From Actinomycetes bacterium (GTDB lineage Bacteria > Actinomycetota > Acidimicrobiia > Acidimicrobiales > RAAP-2), in the NCBI GenBank assembly GCA_021807965.1, contig JAKBCI010000016.1, positions 1-13,761 on the forward strand: a DNA stretch of 13,761 bases, read 5' to 3'. Under the pieces are notes generated by a model, which was not told where the DNA came from, ran no database searches, and saw only the letters and a program-made list of their open reading frames with translations. The translations under genes and the position numbers were made by a program. This document shows positions 1 to 6,060 of the stretch, one piece after another. Position 1 is the first letter of the stretch, and each line of letters opens with the position of its first letter.

Positions 1-48
1 GGGTCGGTGTAGTTCGGGGGTGGACTCGTCATATGAATATACACGTTC

Positions 49-579
49 TTGTTGGCTTCGCTCGCCTTCGCGTACTTCTATCTCCGTTCGAGCAATAACG
101 GGTTGCTCTGGCGGCCGAATCACGTGACGGCGCCCACGGCTTACGGTTGGACGATCATCTCACTGACCGTCTTGGCGTCGGTCATGGCTATCTACGGCCA
201 GTGGCGGTTTCGCCGCGGCAGTGTCGTCGACTGGCAAGTAGCGGGCTGGACAGCACTGTTTGGCGCCGTATTGGCCCTGGTGCTGCAGATCTGGGAACTG
301 ACCGCACTTTCGTTCTATCCCGGCTCGAGCGGCTACGCGTCAACCTTCATCGGCTACGCGGTGATCAACATCGCGACACTGGTGGTTGGGGCGTACTGGT
401 TGGAGACGACGCTGGCGCGGTCGCTTCGGCTGCGACGCGAACTGGGTGGCGCACAGCCGGCGTTGTCGGCTCACGCCGAGGCGCAGTCATTCCGTGCGAA
501 CGTCGCCGCGATGACGTATTTCTGGGGTTTCGTGGGGCTGAGCGGATTCTTGTTCTTCGCCATGTTCTACTTGCTCTAG
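49..579 (+). CDS. ctaE: Cytochrome c oxidase subunit III-like protein, N-terminus missing or disrupted
   Basis: Membrane subunit of a heme-copper oxidase; subunit III has no redox centre and stabilises subunit I. The 176 residues form about five hydrophobic segments (roughly 2-13, 33-51, 66-86, 99-118, 150-175). Family hallmarks seen are AYFYLR at the end of the first helix (8-13), a Q80-x-x-E83 pair in LQIWEL matching the conserved Glu of subunit III, and a final helix in the style of the family C-terminus ending FYLL. The usual histidines of the penultimate helix are not seen (IGYAVINI). The start is doubtful: TTG at 49 is simply the first usable codon after in-frame stops at 10-12 and 34-36, has no Shine-Dalgarno, and falls inside the first helix. 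About 15-25 residues are therefore missing, through a frameshift, a sequence error at the fragment edge, or real decay. The next two genes follow closely on the same strand. The family call is fairly sure; the N-terminus is not. Confidence 0.6.
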   Translation: MLASLAFAYFYLRSSNNGLLWRPNHVTAPTAYGWTIISLTVLASVMAIYGQWRFRRGSVVDWQVAGWTALFGAVLALVLQIWELTALSFYPGSSGYASTFIGYAVINIATLVVGAYWLETTLARSLRLRRELGGAQPALSAHAEAQSFRANVAAMTYFWGFVGLSGFLFFAMFYLL

Positions 580-594
580 GCGTAATTCGACGAA

Positions 595-602
595 AGGAGA
601 GG
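595..602 (+). promoter_or_regulatory. Strong ribosome binding site for the small membrane ORF
   Basis: AGGAGAGG lies 8 bases before ATG 611. In-frame GTG codons at 602 and 605 follow more closely, and the AGGAG core is 5 bases from GTG 605, so the exact start (605 or 611) is open. It is one of the best Shine-Dalgarno sites in the window and argues that the short ORF is really translated. Confidence 0.6.
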
Positions 603-610
603 TGGTGACG

Positions 611-724
611 ATGCTCGGAGTTGACATATACCTTGGACCACAGGTTCAGACAATGGTGGTTCTGCTCGGCGTGTTGTTCGGAGTCATCATTTGGGGCTTC
701 TTTCAACGACACCCGTCGGAGTAG
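611..724 (+). CDS. Small single-helix membrane protein, possible oxidase accessory subunit
   Basis: A 37-residue ORF starting MLGVDIYLGP. It has a short polar N-terminus, one hydrophobic helix (about residues 14-31) ending in WGFF, and a short basic tail QRHPSE. I do not recognise a family. Support for it being real is the strong AGGAGAGG site upstream, its position 31 bases after the subunit III gene and 22 bases before the CtaG-like gene on the same strand, and a clean helix with a positively charged end. Small single-helix subunits are common in heme-copper oxidases (CcoQ and subunit IV types are known examples), so an oxidase-associated role is a reasonable inference from context, not from sequence similarity. 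An alternative GTG start at 605 would add two residues. Confidence 0.55.
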   Translation: MLGVDIYLGPQVQTMVVLLGVLFGVIIWGFFQRHPSE

Positions 725-746
725 CGGCGCAGGCGGCTAACGAGTG

Positions 747-1508
747 ATGGGCCGGCGCAGGCGGCGTGACGCACTAGCCGTTGCTGCGGTCGCGTGCTGG
801 TTCTTATGGCTGGTGCCGCCGCTGGCGCTGTGGGCGCGACAGTACGAGTACGTCCAGGCCCTACAGTTTTGCTTCTTCGCGTTCGTTGTTCCGGCACTCT
901 TCGTCAGTGGTGCGGCGTGGCGTCGGCTGGGTGGTATCGCGCGGCGCAGGGTGGCGGAACGCGACCTGTCGTCCGCGAGCGCGGACAACGTGGTAAGGCC
1001 CGCCATTGGCTCCAGTCACGGTCGAGCCGTGGTTACGACGGCAGTCTTCCTAGCGGTCGCGGTCTGGTGGCGCACGGCACCAGCCGTGGATGCACTGGTG
1101 CGCGATGGTTGGCTCACCTTGGTCGAGTCGATCTCGTTGGTGGTGGCGGGTAGCGCCCTGTTCTGCCACCTGATCGAGTCGCCACCAATTCGGCCCGGCA
1201 CCAGTCGGCCGTATCGGATCGGCATCTCCGCGGTGGTGATGTGGGTGGTCTGGATCGTTGCGTATTTGAACGGCATGTCGCGCTCGTCGTGGTACGACGT
1301 GTTTCGGTCGAACGCACATCGGGCGATCTCGCTCGCCGCCGACCATCAGTTGGCGGCGGGCGTGATGTGGATGGTGTCCGCCGCGGTGTTCTTACCGATC
1401 GTGTTTTGGAATTTGGTGCAGTGGCTGCAATCTGAGGATGATCCCGACGACGAGCTCTACCGGCTCGTGCGCCACGAGCGGGCTCGCGGCTTTTTCGGCC
1501 CGAAGTGA
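747..1508 (+). CDS. Divergent CtaG-family (caa3_CtaG) membrane protein
   Basis: An integral membrane protein of 253 residues (254 if GTG 744 is used; ATG 747 follows it directly). About six hydrophobic stretches are seen, near 10-30, 36-57, 97-110, 125-143, 160-176 and 203-226. It aligns by eye with the clear CtaG at 3525: VQALQFCFFAFVVPALFVSG matches that protein's MIQH...FFVPMLIVSG block, and DHQLAAGVMWMV matches its DQQIGAAILWV block. CtaG proteins assist cytochrome c oxidase assembly, probably copper delivery to CuB. This copy is odd: histidines of the canonical copy at the first and fourth blocks (H76, H80, H165, H170 there) are replaced here, e.g. QF for QH and LTLVES for HVWLMH. It may have lost metal handling. 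No good Shine-Dalgarno is seen. It ends one base before the convergent gene. Family assignment is moderate. Confidence 0.6.
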   Translation: MGRRRRRDALAVAAVACWFLWLVPPLALWARQYEYVQALQFCFFAFVVPALFVSGAAWRRLGGIARRRVAERDLSSASADNVVRPAIGSSHGRAVVTTAVFLAVAVWWRTAPAVDALVRDGWLTLVESISLVVAGSALFCHLIESPPIRPGTSRPYRIGISAVVMWVVWIVAYLNGMSRSSWYDVFRSNAHRAISLAADHQLAAGVMWMVSAAVFLPIVFWNLVQWLQSEDDPDDELYRLVRHERARGFFGPK

Positions 1509-1509
1509 C

Positions 1510-2193
1510 CTACGTTCCGAGCAAGTGCGGCAGCACCGGTATCGCGACGGCGAGCAGTCTCTGATGCACGGTGTCTCCGGCCTTGTGAACCAGTGACAGG
1601 ATCTTTATTCGGTCCTGGGTAAGGTACGCCTGGCGCCGAGTGAGGTCGCGAGTCCATGACGAGTTCGTGACAGTGGGACGCTTGAAGCAGTTGATGATGT
1701 CGTAGATGGAGTCTTTAACGTCATTGGTCGCCCAGGAGATTACGAGCGCGGCCATGGTCTGGATGTACTGGCCCGCCTTCGTATTGGAGGGCTCAATGTT
1801 GTTGCTTAGATCGTAGATCGGCCCGCTCGCGAGGGTGCACGAGACTTGGTCATCGGTGAGCAGTTTGGGCACCTGGGCGATGTTGCCCGCCGATAGCGTT
1901 CCCGAGCGCAGTTCGTTGTAGAACGAAAAACTCTCCTTGAGGGCGAAGCTGCACGGCGCAATGTCGGTGTTGATCAGCGTGATCGTATCGTTTTGTAGTG
2001 CCGCGTCGCTCGCGCGGGTCACCGGGTGCGGCAGGTCCGACACGACGGACACGACGACGACGACCGCCACGACGACGGTGACGAGAAACCAGGGACGGCG
2101 GTACCACACCGCTCGCAACGTCGACAAGGACGACGCCGGCATCGACGCGGGATCGTACGAGTTCGCGCGGATGTCGCTGTCGGGTGTCTTCAC
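1510..2193 (-). CDS. Unrecognised membrane-anchored extracytoplasmic protein, coupled to SCO
   Basis: A 227-residue protein that I cannot assign to a family. A 34-residue hydrophilic N-terminus with basic residues just before the membrane (WYRRPW) is followed by one helix (about 35-51, very Val-rich), then about 175 residues expected outside the membrane. Cysteines are at 81, 119 and 169, with no CxxC or CxxxC pair. The tail has a hydrophobic patch near 213-221. It starts with GTG overlapping the SCO stop codon (GTGA at 2193-2190), so it is translationally coupled to SCO and probably acts in the same process, such as oxidase assembly or copper handling. That role is inference from context only. 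Its stop lies one base from the stop of the convergent CtaG-like gene. Confidence 0.7.
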   Translation of the reverse strand: MKTPDSDIRANSYDPASMPASSLSTLRAVWYRRPWFLVTVVVAVVVVVSVVSDLPHPVTRASDAALQNDTITLINTDIAPCSFALKESFSFYNELRSGTLSAGNIAQVPKLLTDDQVSCTLASGPIYDLSNNIEPSNTKAGQYIQTMAALVISWATNDVKDSIYDIINCFKRPTVTNSSWTRDLTRRQAYLTQDRIKILSLVHKAGDTVHQRLLAVAIPVLPHLLGT

Positions 2194-3005
2194 GGCAACA
2201 GACTACCGGCGACCTCGGCGAGGGCCGCGCCGAAGTGTAGACGCGTGGGACCGCTCAGCGATTCGAGGCCAGTACGGCTTTCGTTGGCGAATGGTGTGAC
2301 GAGATCGCGCAGCGCGCCGTGGGTGTCAATGACGTAGAGCTCGTCGCTGTGGATGACCGGCGCTGGCGGGGCAACGCGGACTTCGACGCCGTAGCGTGTC
2401 CATACCGAATCGAGCGCGTCGAGCGAACCGCTGAGAAAGACCACGTTCGATCGCCCCGCGAGACCGGGTACCGTCAGTGCCCGGGGATCTCGCAGAACGT
2501 TGGCGTGCGTTGGGTCGGTGTTAACTATCGCCACCACCACGTGGTCGGCGTTGGAGCCGAGCAACCGCAGGGTGATCGAGAGTTCCGATCCCAAGACCGG
2601 GCAGATGTCGTTGCAGTCGCGATTGTAGAACGCGAGAATGACGACCCGACCGCGAGCTCCAGCGAGGGACCACGCTTGGCCGCGTTGATCGGTGAGGACG
2701 AACGGAAACGCTCGACGCCCGGCGAGATGGCTCAGACCGAGGATGGCGTCGCGTGACGCCGGGGGCGATGGAGTCGGCGACGGCGAAGTGGGGACGACGT
2801 TCGCGGCGCCCGGCGTACCGATGATCCGCTCCAGGACGATGCCGCCGAGCCCGAGGATGATGAAGGTCACGACGACGGCCACGATAAATCGCTGGGGTAC
2901 GGGCGTGCGTCCAGCCCGCAACGCGGCGCGGCGATCGTCCGAGAGCGTCGGCGGCGCGTCGGGGGTTAACCGCTGTTCGGAATCGGAATCGTCGGAGGCG
3001 GCCAT
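2190..3005 (-). CDS. SCO1/SenC-type copper chaperone
   Basis: A thioredoxin-fold, membrane-anchored copper chaperone of 271 residues that helps form the CuA site of cytochrome c oxidase. A charged cytoplasmic N-terminus is followed by one helix (about 40-58) and a Pro/Ser/Thr-rich linker (72-83). The domain starts near 98 (FPFVLTDQRGQAWSL). The SCO copper motif CxxxCP is intact as CNDICP (C131, C135), and the third ligand is the His of VIHSDELYVID (H219). The strand sequence VVILAFYNRDC before the motif is typical. The ATG at 3005 has a purine-rich GGTGGAAG just upstream and a possible -10 (TAGGGT) nine bases away. It is the first gene of a minus-strand pair, coupled by GTGA to the protein at 1510-2193. 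The neighbouring CtaG and subunit III genes fit a role in oxidase maturation. Family call is secure; the exact client is inferred. Confidence 0.88.
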   Translation of the reverse strand: MAASDDSDSEQRLTPDAPPTLSDDRRAALRAGRTPVPQRFIVAVVVTFIILGLGGIVLERIIGTPGAANVVPTSPSPTPSPPASRDAILGLSHLAGRRAFPFVLTDQRGQAWSLAGARGRVVILAFYNRDCNDICPVLGSELSITLRLLGSNADHVVVAIVNTDPTHANVLRDPRALTVPGLAGRSNVVFLSGSLDALDSVWTRYGVEVRVAPPAPVIHSDELYVIDTHGALRDLVTPFANESRTGLESLSGPTRLHFGAALAEVAGSLLP

Positions 3006-3077
3006 TGGGCTTCCACCCTAGTGATTCTGACGACCTTCTCAGTGTCGAGCGTGAGTTGGCGGCAGTACAGTTTGGTG
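3006..3077. promoter_or_regulatory. Divergent promoter region between SCO and the two-helix membrane protein
   Basis: This 72-base gap must serve both directions. Plus strand: TACAGT at 3066-3071 fits the TANNNT -10 and is followed by exactly six bases before ATG 3078, the layout of a leaderless mRNA. Minus strand: TAGGGT (3020-3015) lies nine bases from the SCO ATG. No convincing -35 is seen on either strand. These are motif readings only. Confidence 0.4.
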
Positions 3078-3494
3078 ATGAGTGGTGCTGACGGGCCGGA
3101 CGGCGAAGCGCCTCGTCGCCTCACGAGTGCTGAGGCGTGGCGAGTGCACGTCACGCTGCTCGTGGGACTCGCGTTCTGTGCGCTCGCCTTCTGGTTCGAG
3201 CTTGGTCGCGCCGAGGGCGGCAATGAGCTGAGTTGGGCCTACGTGTTTGAATGGCCGTTGCTCGGGGGCTTCGCCGTGTACATGTGGTGGAAAGTGCTGC
3301 ACGGCGAACGATCGCCGCGGCGTCGTACGCGCGAGCCGGGTTTGGCCCCGGAATACGAGGGGATGCTAAACGCGTGGCAAGCGCACCAGCGTGAACTCGC
3401 GGAATCCATTCGCCGTGAACGTGATGACGAACGCCACCGTGACGAGGAGCGCTCGCGTGCGGACAACGCGTGGGGCGACGACGCGTGGCGCTGA
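3078..3494 (+). CDS. Two-helix membrane protein with charged C-terminal tail
   Basis: A 138-residue protein with no family I can name. Two hydrophobic helices are visible (about 23-41 and 54-74), joined by a short loop (LGRAEGGNELS). They are followed by an Arg-rich stretch (78-85) and a very polar, probably helical tail (100-130) full of Arg, Glu and Asp that ends DDAWR. The tail probably faces the cytoplasm. I chose ATG 3078 over the upstream GTG 3021: the first 19 codons of the longer frame lie in the divergent promoter region, and TACAGT sits six bases before ATG 3078. The canonical ctaG starts 30 bases downstream on the same strand, so an oxidase-related role is plausible but inferred from position. 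Confidence 0.7.
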   Translation: MSGADGPDGEAPRRLTSAEAWRVHVTLLVGLAFCALAFWFELGRAEGGNELSWAYVFEWPLLGGFAVYMWWKVLHGERSPRRRTREPGLAPEYEGMLNAWQAHQRELAESIRRERDDERHRDEERSRADNAWGDDAWR

Positions 3495-3524
3495 GGCGAG
3501 TGGCAGCCAGGATCGGCCGGTGAC

Positions 3525-4439
3525 GTGAACTACCTCGCGCACCACTGGAGTGCCGATCCGATGATCGCGGTGGTACTCGCTACCGTGGTCGCGCACGAGA
3601 TCGGACTGTCGCGACTGGCGCACCGTTCGTCGGCGTCGAATCGGCAACGACGCCGTCGACGTTCGCTCGTTTTCTACGGTGGGCTCGTTCTGCTCACGGT
3701 GGCTGTCGTGTCGCCGATCGACTACTGGTCGGGACGCTATTTCTTCGTTCACATGATCCAGCACATCGTGATCGCGTTTTTCGTGCCCATGCTGATCGTG
3801 TCGGGATCGCCGTGGATACCGCTGCTCTTCGCGCTGCCGGTCAAAGCCCGGCGGCGTCTCGGTCGATTTCTCTTTCTCAAACGATCGACGCGCTGGTTGC
3901 GGCGTCTCGGAAGGTTTGTCCGTAATCCGTGGCTCGCGCTCGCGCTACTCAACGTGGCTATGGTGGCCTGGCACGTCCCAGCGCTGTTCGACCTGGCCGA
4001 GCGGAACCAGTTCGTTCACGTCTGGCTGATGCACGGTAGTTTCGTCGCGACGGGAACGCTCTTTTGGCTGCAGATCTACTCGTCTGCGCCCATGAAGCCC
4101 GCCAAAGGCCCCGTGTGGCAGATCGGCGCGATTGTGGCGACCAATGCCGTCATGACGATTCTCGCCATTTCCATGAGCATTCTCACTACGGTGAGTTGGT
4201 ATGCGGTGTACGCGCACGTGCCGGGCGTGACCCTCTCACCCTTCGCAGACCAGCAGATCGGAGCCGCGATCTTGTGGGTGTGCGGTGACTTTTGGGCGTT
4301 ACCGACGCTCGCGATCGTCATCCGTCGCGCCATCGACAACGAGGGGTCAATTGGTAGCGTCATCGATCGGCTCACTGGTCGATCGTCAACGTTGCTCACG
4401 CGAACGCTCGCCGGTCCCGCGGTGGATTCCAATCGGTAG
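3525..4439 (+). CDS. ctaG: Cytochrome c oxidase assembly factor CtaG (caa3_CtaG family)
   Basis: A polytopic membrane protein of 304 residues involved in assembly of caa3/aa3-type cytochrome c oxidase, thought to help load copper into subunit I. Hydrophobic segments lie near 12-24, 49-63, 78-105, 137-151, 165-184, 199-226 and 243-268. Conserved family features are the HMIQH block (H76, H80) followed by FFVPMLIVSGSPW, AWHVP (H150), the HVWLMH block (H165, H170) with GTLFWLQI, and DQQIGAAILWV near 242-252. Basic loops (40-46, 109-132) fit the positive-inside rule. GTG 3525 is the chosen start; its Shine-Dalgarno is weak. It follows the two-helix protein by 30 bases. Its stop codon (TAG 4437-4439) overlaps the likely -35 of the pyr promoter. 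This is the second CtaG-type gene here and the one with intact histidines. Confidence 0.85.
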   Translation: MNYLAHHWSADPMIAVVLATVVAHEIGLSRLAHRSSASNRQRRRRRSLVFYGGLVLLTVAVVSPIDYWSGRYFFVHMIQHIVIAFFVPMLIVSGSPWIPLLFALPVKARRRLGRFLFLKRSTRWLRRLGRFVRNPWLALALLNVAMVAWHVPALFDLAERNQFVHVWLMHGSFVATGTLFWLQIYSSAPMKPAKGPVWQIGAIVATNAVMTILAISMSILTTVSWYAVYAHVPGVTLSPFADQQIGAAILWVCGDFWALPTLAIVIRRAIDNEGSIGSVIDRLTGRSSTLLTRTLAGPAVDSNR

Positions 4440-4466
4440 TCACGACCACGTGCGGCCTGCTAGAGT
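4437..4466 (+). promoter_or_regulatory. Likely pyr operon promoter
   Basis: TAGAGT at 4461-4466 is a good actinobacterial -10 (TANNNT). TAGTCA at 4437-4442, an 18-base spacer upstream, matches TTGACA at four of six positions. Transcription would start near 4472-4474, giving a leader of about 47 bases that holds the PyrR hairpin and the pyrR Shine-Dalgarno. Confidence 0.5.
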
Positions 4467-4485
4467 TGCGGCCGTCGTCGTGAAG

Positions 4486-4503
4486 CGGGTCCCGTGAGGC
4501 CCG
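4486..4503 (+). promoter_or_regulatory. PyrR binding-loop hairpin in the pyr leader
   Basis: The RNA CGGGUCCCGUGAGGCCCG matches the PyrR binding-loop consensus (ARUCCNGNGAGGYU) at every conserved core position (UCC-G-GAGG). It folds as expected: CGGG 4486-4489 pairs with CCCG 4500-4503, U4490 bulges, CC 4491-4492 pairs with GG 4498-4499, and CGUGA forms the loop. PyrR with bound UMP is known to grip this element in bacilli (attenuation) and in mycobacteria (translational block). Here no terminator follows, and the Shine-Dalgarno at 4510-4515 begins only seven bases later, so blocking of translation is the likelier mode. Confidence 0.8.
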
Positions 4504-4509
4504 TACGGC

Positions 4510-4515
4510 GGGAGG
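4510..4515 (+). promoter_or_regulatory. pyrR Shine-Dalgarno, possible partner of an alternative hairpin
   Basis: GGGAGG ends four bases before GTG 4520 and fixes the pyrR start. Its first G residues can pair within CGGG (4509-4512) to CCCG (4500-4503), the same CCCG used by the PyrR hairpin, so the two folds exclude each other. Confidence 0.65.
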
Positions 4516-4519
4516 CAGC

Positions 4520-5083
4520 GTGTCGAAGGTACCTGAAGAGGCCGGTGGGCTCCCCGGCGCGTTCGTAGCCCGTTCGCAGCTGCTGCGACGTGACGACGTG
4601 GGACGAGCGATCCGACGGATGGCTCACGAGGTCGTTGAGCGAAACGCCGACGGTTGCGAACTCGTGATCCTCGGGCTGCAAGCCGGTGGCGTCCCGATAG
4701 CCAACCAGTTGGGCGCCGCGATCCTGGCGATCGGCGACGTCGACGTCAAGCTCGGCTACCTCGACGTTGCCTACTTTCGTGACGATCACCTCCGTCGGCC
4801 GCTCACCGAGGCCCGAGGGACGCTGATTCCCACCGATCTCACCGACCAGACAGTCCTGCTCGTGGACGACGTCTTATACACCGGACGTACCATTCGAGCC
4901 GCGCTTAACGCCCTGGCCGAGTGGGGGCGACCCCGGGCTATCGAACTCGCGGTACTCGTGGATCGAGGGCACCGGGAGCTTCCCATTCGTGCTGATTTCG
5001 TCGGCAAGAACCTACCAACGTCATCGCACGAGGCGATAGTCGCGACGATCGACGGCGTATGGATCGGCGAGGAGACGTCGTGA
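4520..5083 (+). CDS. pyrR: PyrR, pyr operon RNA-binding regulator / uracil phosphoribosyltransferase
   Basis: A 187-residue cytoplasmic protein of the type I phosphoribosyltransferase fold. PyrR binds pyr mRNA when UMP is high and often also converts uracil and PRPP to UMP. The PRPP-binding motif is clear at 112-124 (VLLVDDVLYTGRT), preceded by ILGLQAGGVPIA (50-61). The PyrR-specific C-terminal block DRGHRELPIRADFVGKN (148-164) separates it from other phosphoribosyltransferases. Length is typical (about 180). The start is GTG 4520 with GGGAGG upstream. It is the first gene of the operon and lies just after its own target hairpin, so it is probably autoregulated along with the rest. It overlaps pyrB by four bases. 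The PRPP loop is intact, so enzymatic activity is possible but not shown. Confidence 0.95.
   Translation: MSKVPEEAGGLPGAFVARSQLLRRDDVGRAIRRMAHEVVERNADGCELVILGLQAGGVPIANQLGAAILAIGDVDVKLGYLDVAYFRDDHLRRPLTEARGTLIPTDLTDQTVLLVDDVLYTGRTIRAALNALAEWGRPRAIELAVLVDRGHRELPIRADFVGKNLPTSSHEAIVATIDGVWIGEETS
5070..5074 (+). promoter_or_regulatory. pyrB ribosome binding site that decides the start
   Basis: AGGAG lies inside the end of pyrR, five bases before GTG 5080, whose GTGA overlaps the pyrR stop. This favours GTG 5080 over the in-frame ATG 5059, which would place the site inside pyrB. Confidence 0.65.
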
Positions 5084-6060
5084 TCGACAGCATTCGCGGC
5101 CGAAGTCTGATGACGCTGCACGATCTGACTCGCGACGCCGTCGTCGAGGTGCTCGACACCGCCGAATCGTTCGTCGAGGTGCACCAGCGCACGGTGAAGA
5201 AGGTGCCGGCCCTGAAGGGGCGAGTGGTTGCGTCACTCTTCTACGAAGAGTCAACACGGACGCGACTGAGCTTCGAGACGGCTGCCAAGCGCCTCAGCGC
5301 CGACGTGCTCTCGTTGGCGGTCGCGTCGAGCAGTGTGAAGAAGGGGGAGTCGCTGCGCGACACCATCGCCACCATCGACGCGCTGGGCATCGACGCGGTC
5401 GTTCTGCGGCACCGTTCGAGCGGCGCCGCCGAGCAGGTGAGCCGATACGTTCCTCACGTACGCGTGATCAACGCCGGCGACGGACTCCACCAGCACCCCA
5501 CGCAGGGTTTGCTCGACGTCTTCACCATCCGCCAGGTCCTCGCCGAGCGACGAGGCGTGAGCGCGATCGACTCTGGTTCGTCGGTCTTCGAGGGCCTGCG
5601 CGTGCTGATCGTGGGCGACGTCTTGCACAGCCGAGTAGCGCGCAGCGACATCGACGCGTACGTGGCACTGGGCGCCCGCGTGCGTGTAGCGGCTCCGGGC
5701 ACGCTGTTGCCGGTCGATATCAGTACGTGGCCCGTTGAGGTGGTCGATGATTTCGATGACGCGATCGAGTGGGCGGACGTTATCGGTCTCCTGCGACTGC
5801 AGCACGAGCGCGGCGCGGGCTCATTCGTGCCGAGCGTTTCGGAGTACACCGCTACCTTCGGCCTGACTGCGAGTCGAGCGCGGCGCTTACGGCCAGAGAC
5901 GCTGATCATGCACCCGGGCCCTATGAATCGTGGCGTCGAGCTCGACTCGTCGGTCGCCGACCTGCCCGCAGCCATCATCGAGCGCCAAGTCAGTAACGGC
6001 GTGCCCATACGAATGGCCGTGCTGTATCTCACCATCGCGGCGCCGCGCGAGGTGGCGTGA
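5080..6060 (+). CDS. pyrB: Aspartate carbamoyltransferase catalytic chain
   Basis: Joins carbamoyl phosphate and L-aspartate to N-carbamoyl-aspartate, the committed step of pyrimidine synthesis. The protein is 326 residues from GTG 5080. Carbamoyl-phosphate motif STRTR is at 58-62 within FYEESTRTRLSFE, the 80s-loop-like SSSVKKGESLRDT at 83-95, RHRSSGA at 110-116, and HPTQ at 139-142 in NAGDGLHQHPTQGLLD. The aspartate-domain signatures GDVLHSRVARSD (179-190) and HPGPMNRG (278-285) are intact. Length is normal for a catalytic chain (about 310). No pyrI regulatory chain is seen, as expected outside enteric bacteria and archaea, so control is probably through PyrR. It overlaps pyrR by four bases (GTGA) and meets pyrC at GTGATG. 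An in-frame ATG at 5059 would add seven residues but is less well placed. Confidence 0.96.
   Translation: MIDSIRGRSLMTLHDLTRDAVVEVLDTAESFVEVHQRTVKKVPALKGRVVASLFYEESTRTRLSFETAAKRLSADVLSLAVASSSVKKGESLRDTIATIDALGIDAVVLRHRSSGAAEQVSRYVPHVRVINAGDGLHQHPTQGLLDVFTIRQVLAERRGVSAIDSGSSVFEGLRVLIVGDVLHSRVARSDIDAYVALGARVRVAAPGTLLPVDISTWPVEVVDDFDDAIEWADVIGLLRLQHERGAGSFVPSVSEYTATFGLTASRARRLRPETLIMHPGPMNRGVELDSSVADLPAAIIERQVSNGVPIRMAVLYLTIAAPREVA

Noticed and set aside
3021..3077. Longer start (GTG 3021) for the two-helix membrane protein
   Set aside because: It would use the divergent promoter region as coding sequence; ATG 3078 has a -10 at leaderless spacing and gives a normal N-terminus.
4410..4430. Second PyrR-like box at the end of ctaG (GGTCCCGCGGTGG)
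   Set aside because: It lacks the GAGG half of the core and does not form the bulged hairpin.
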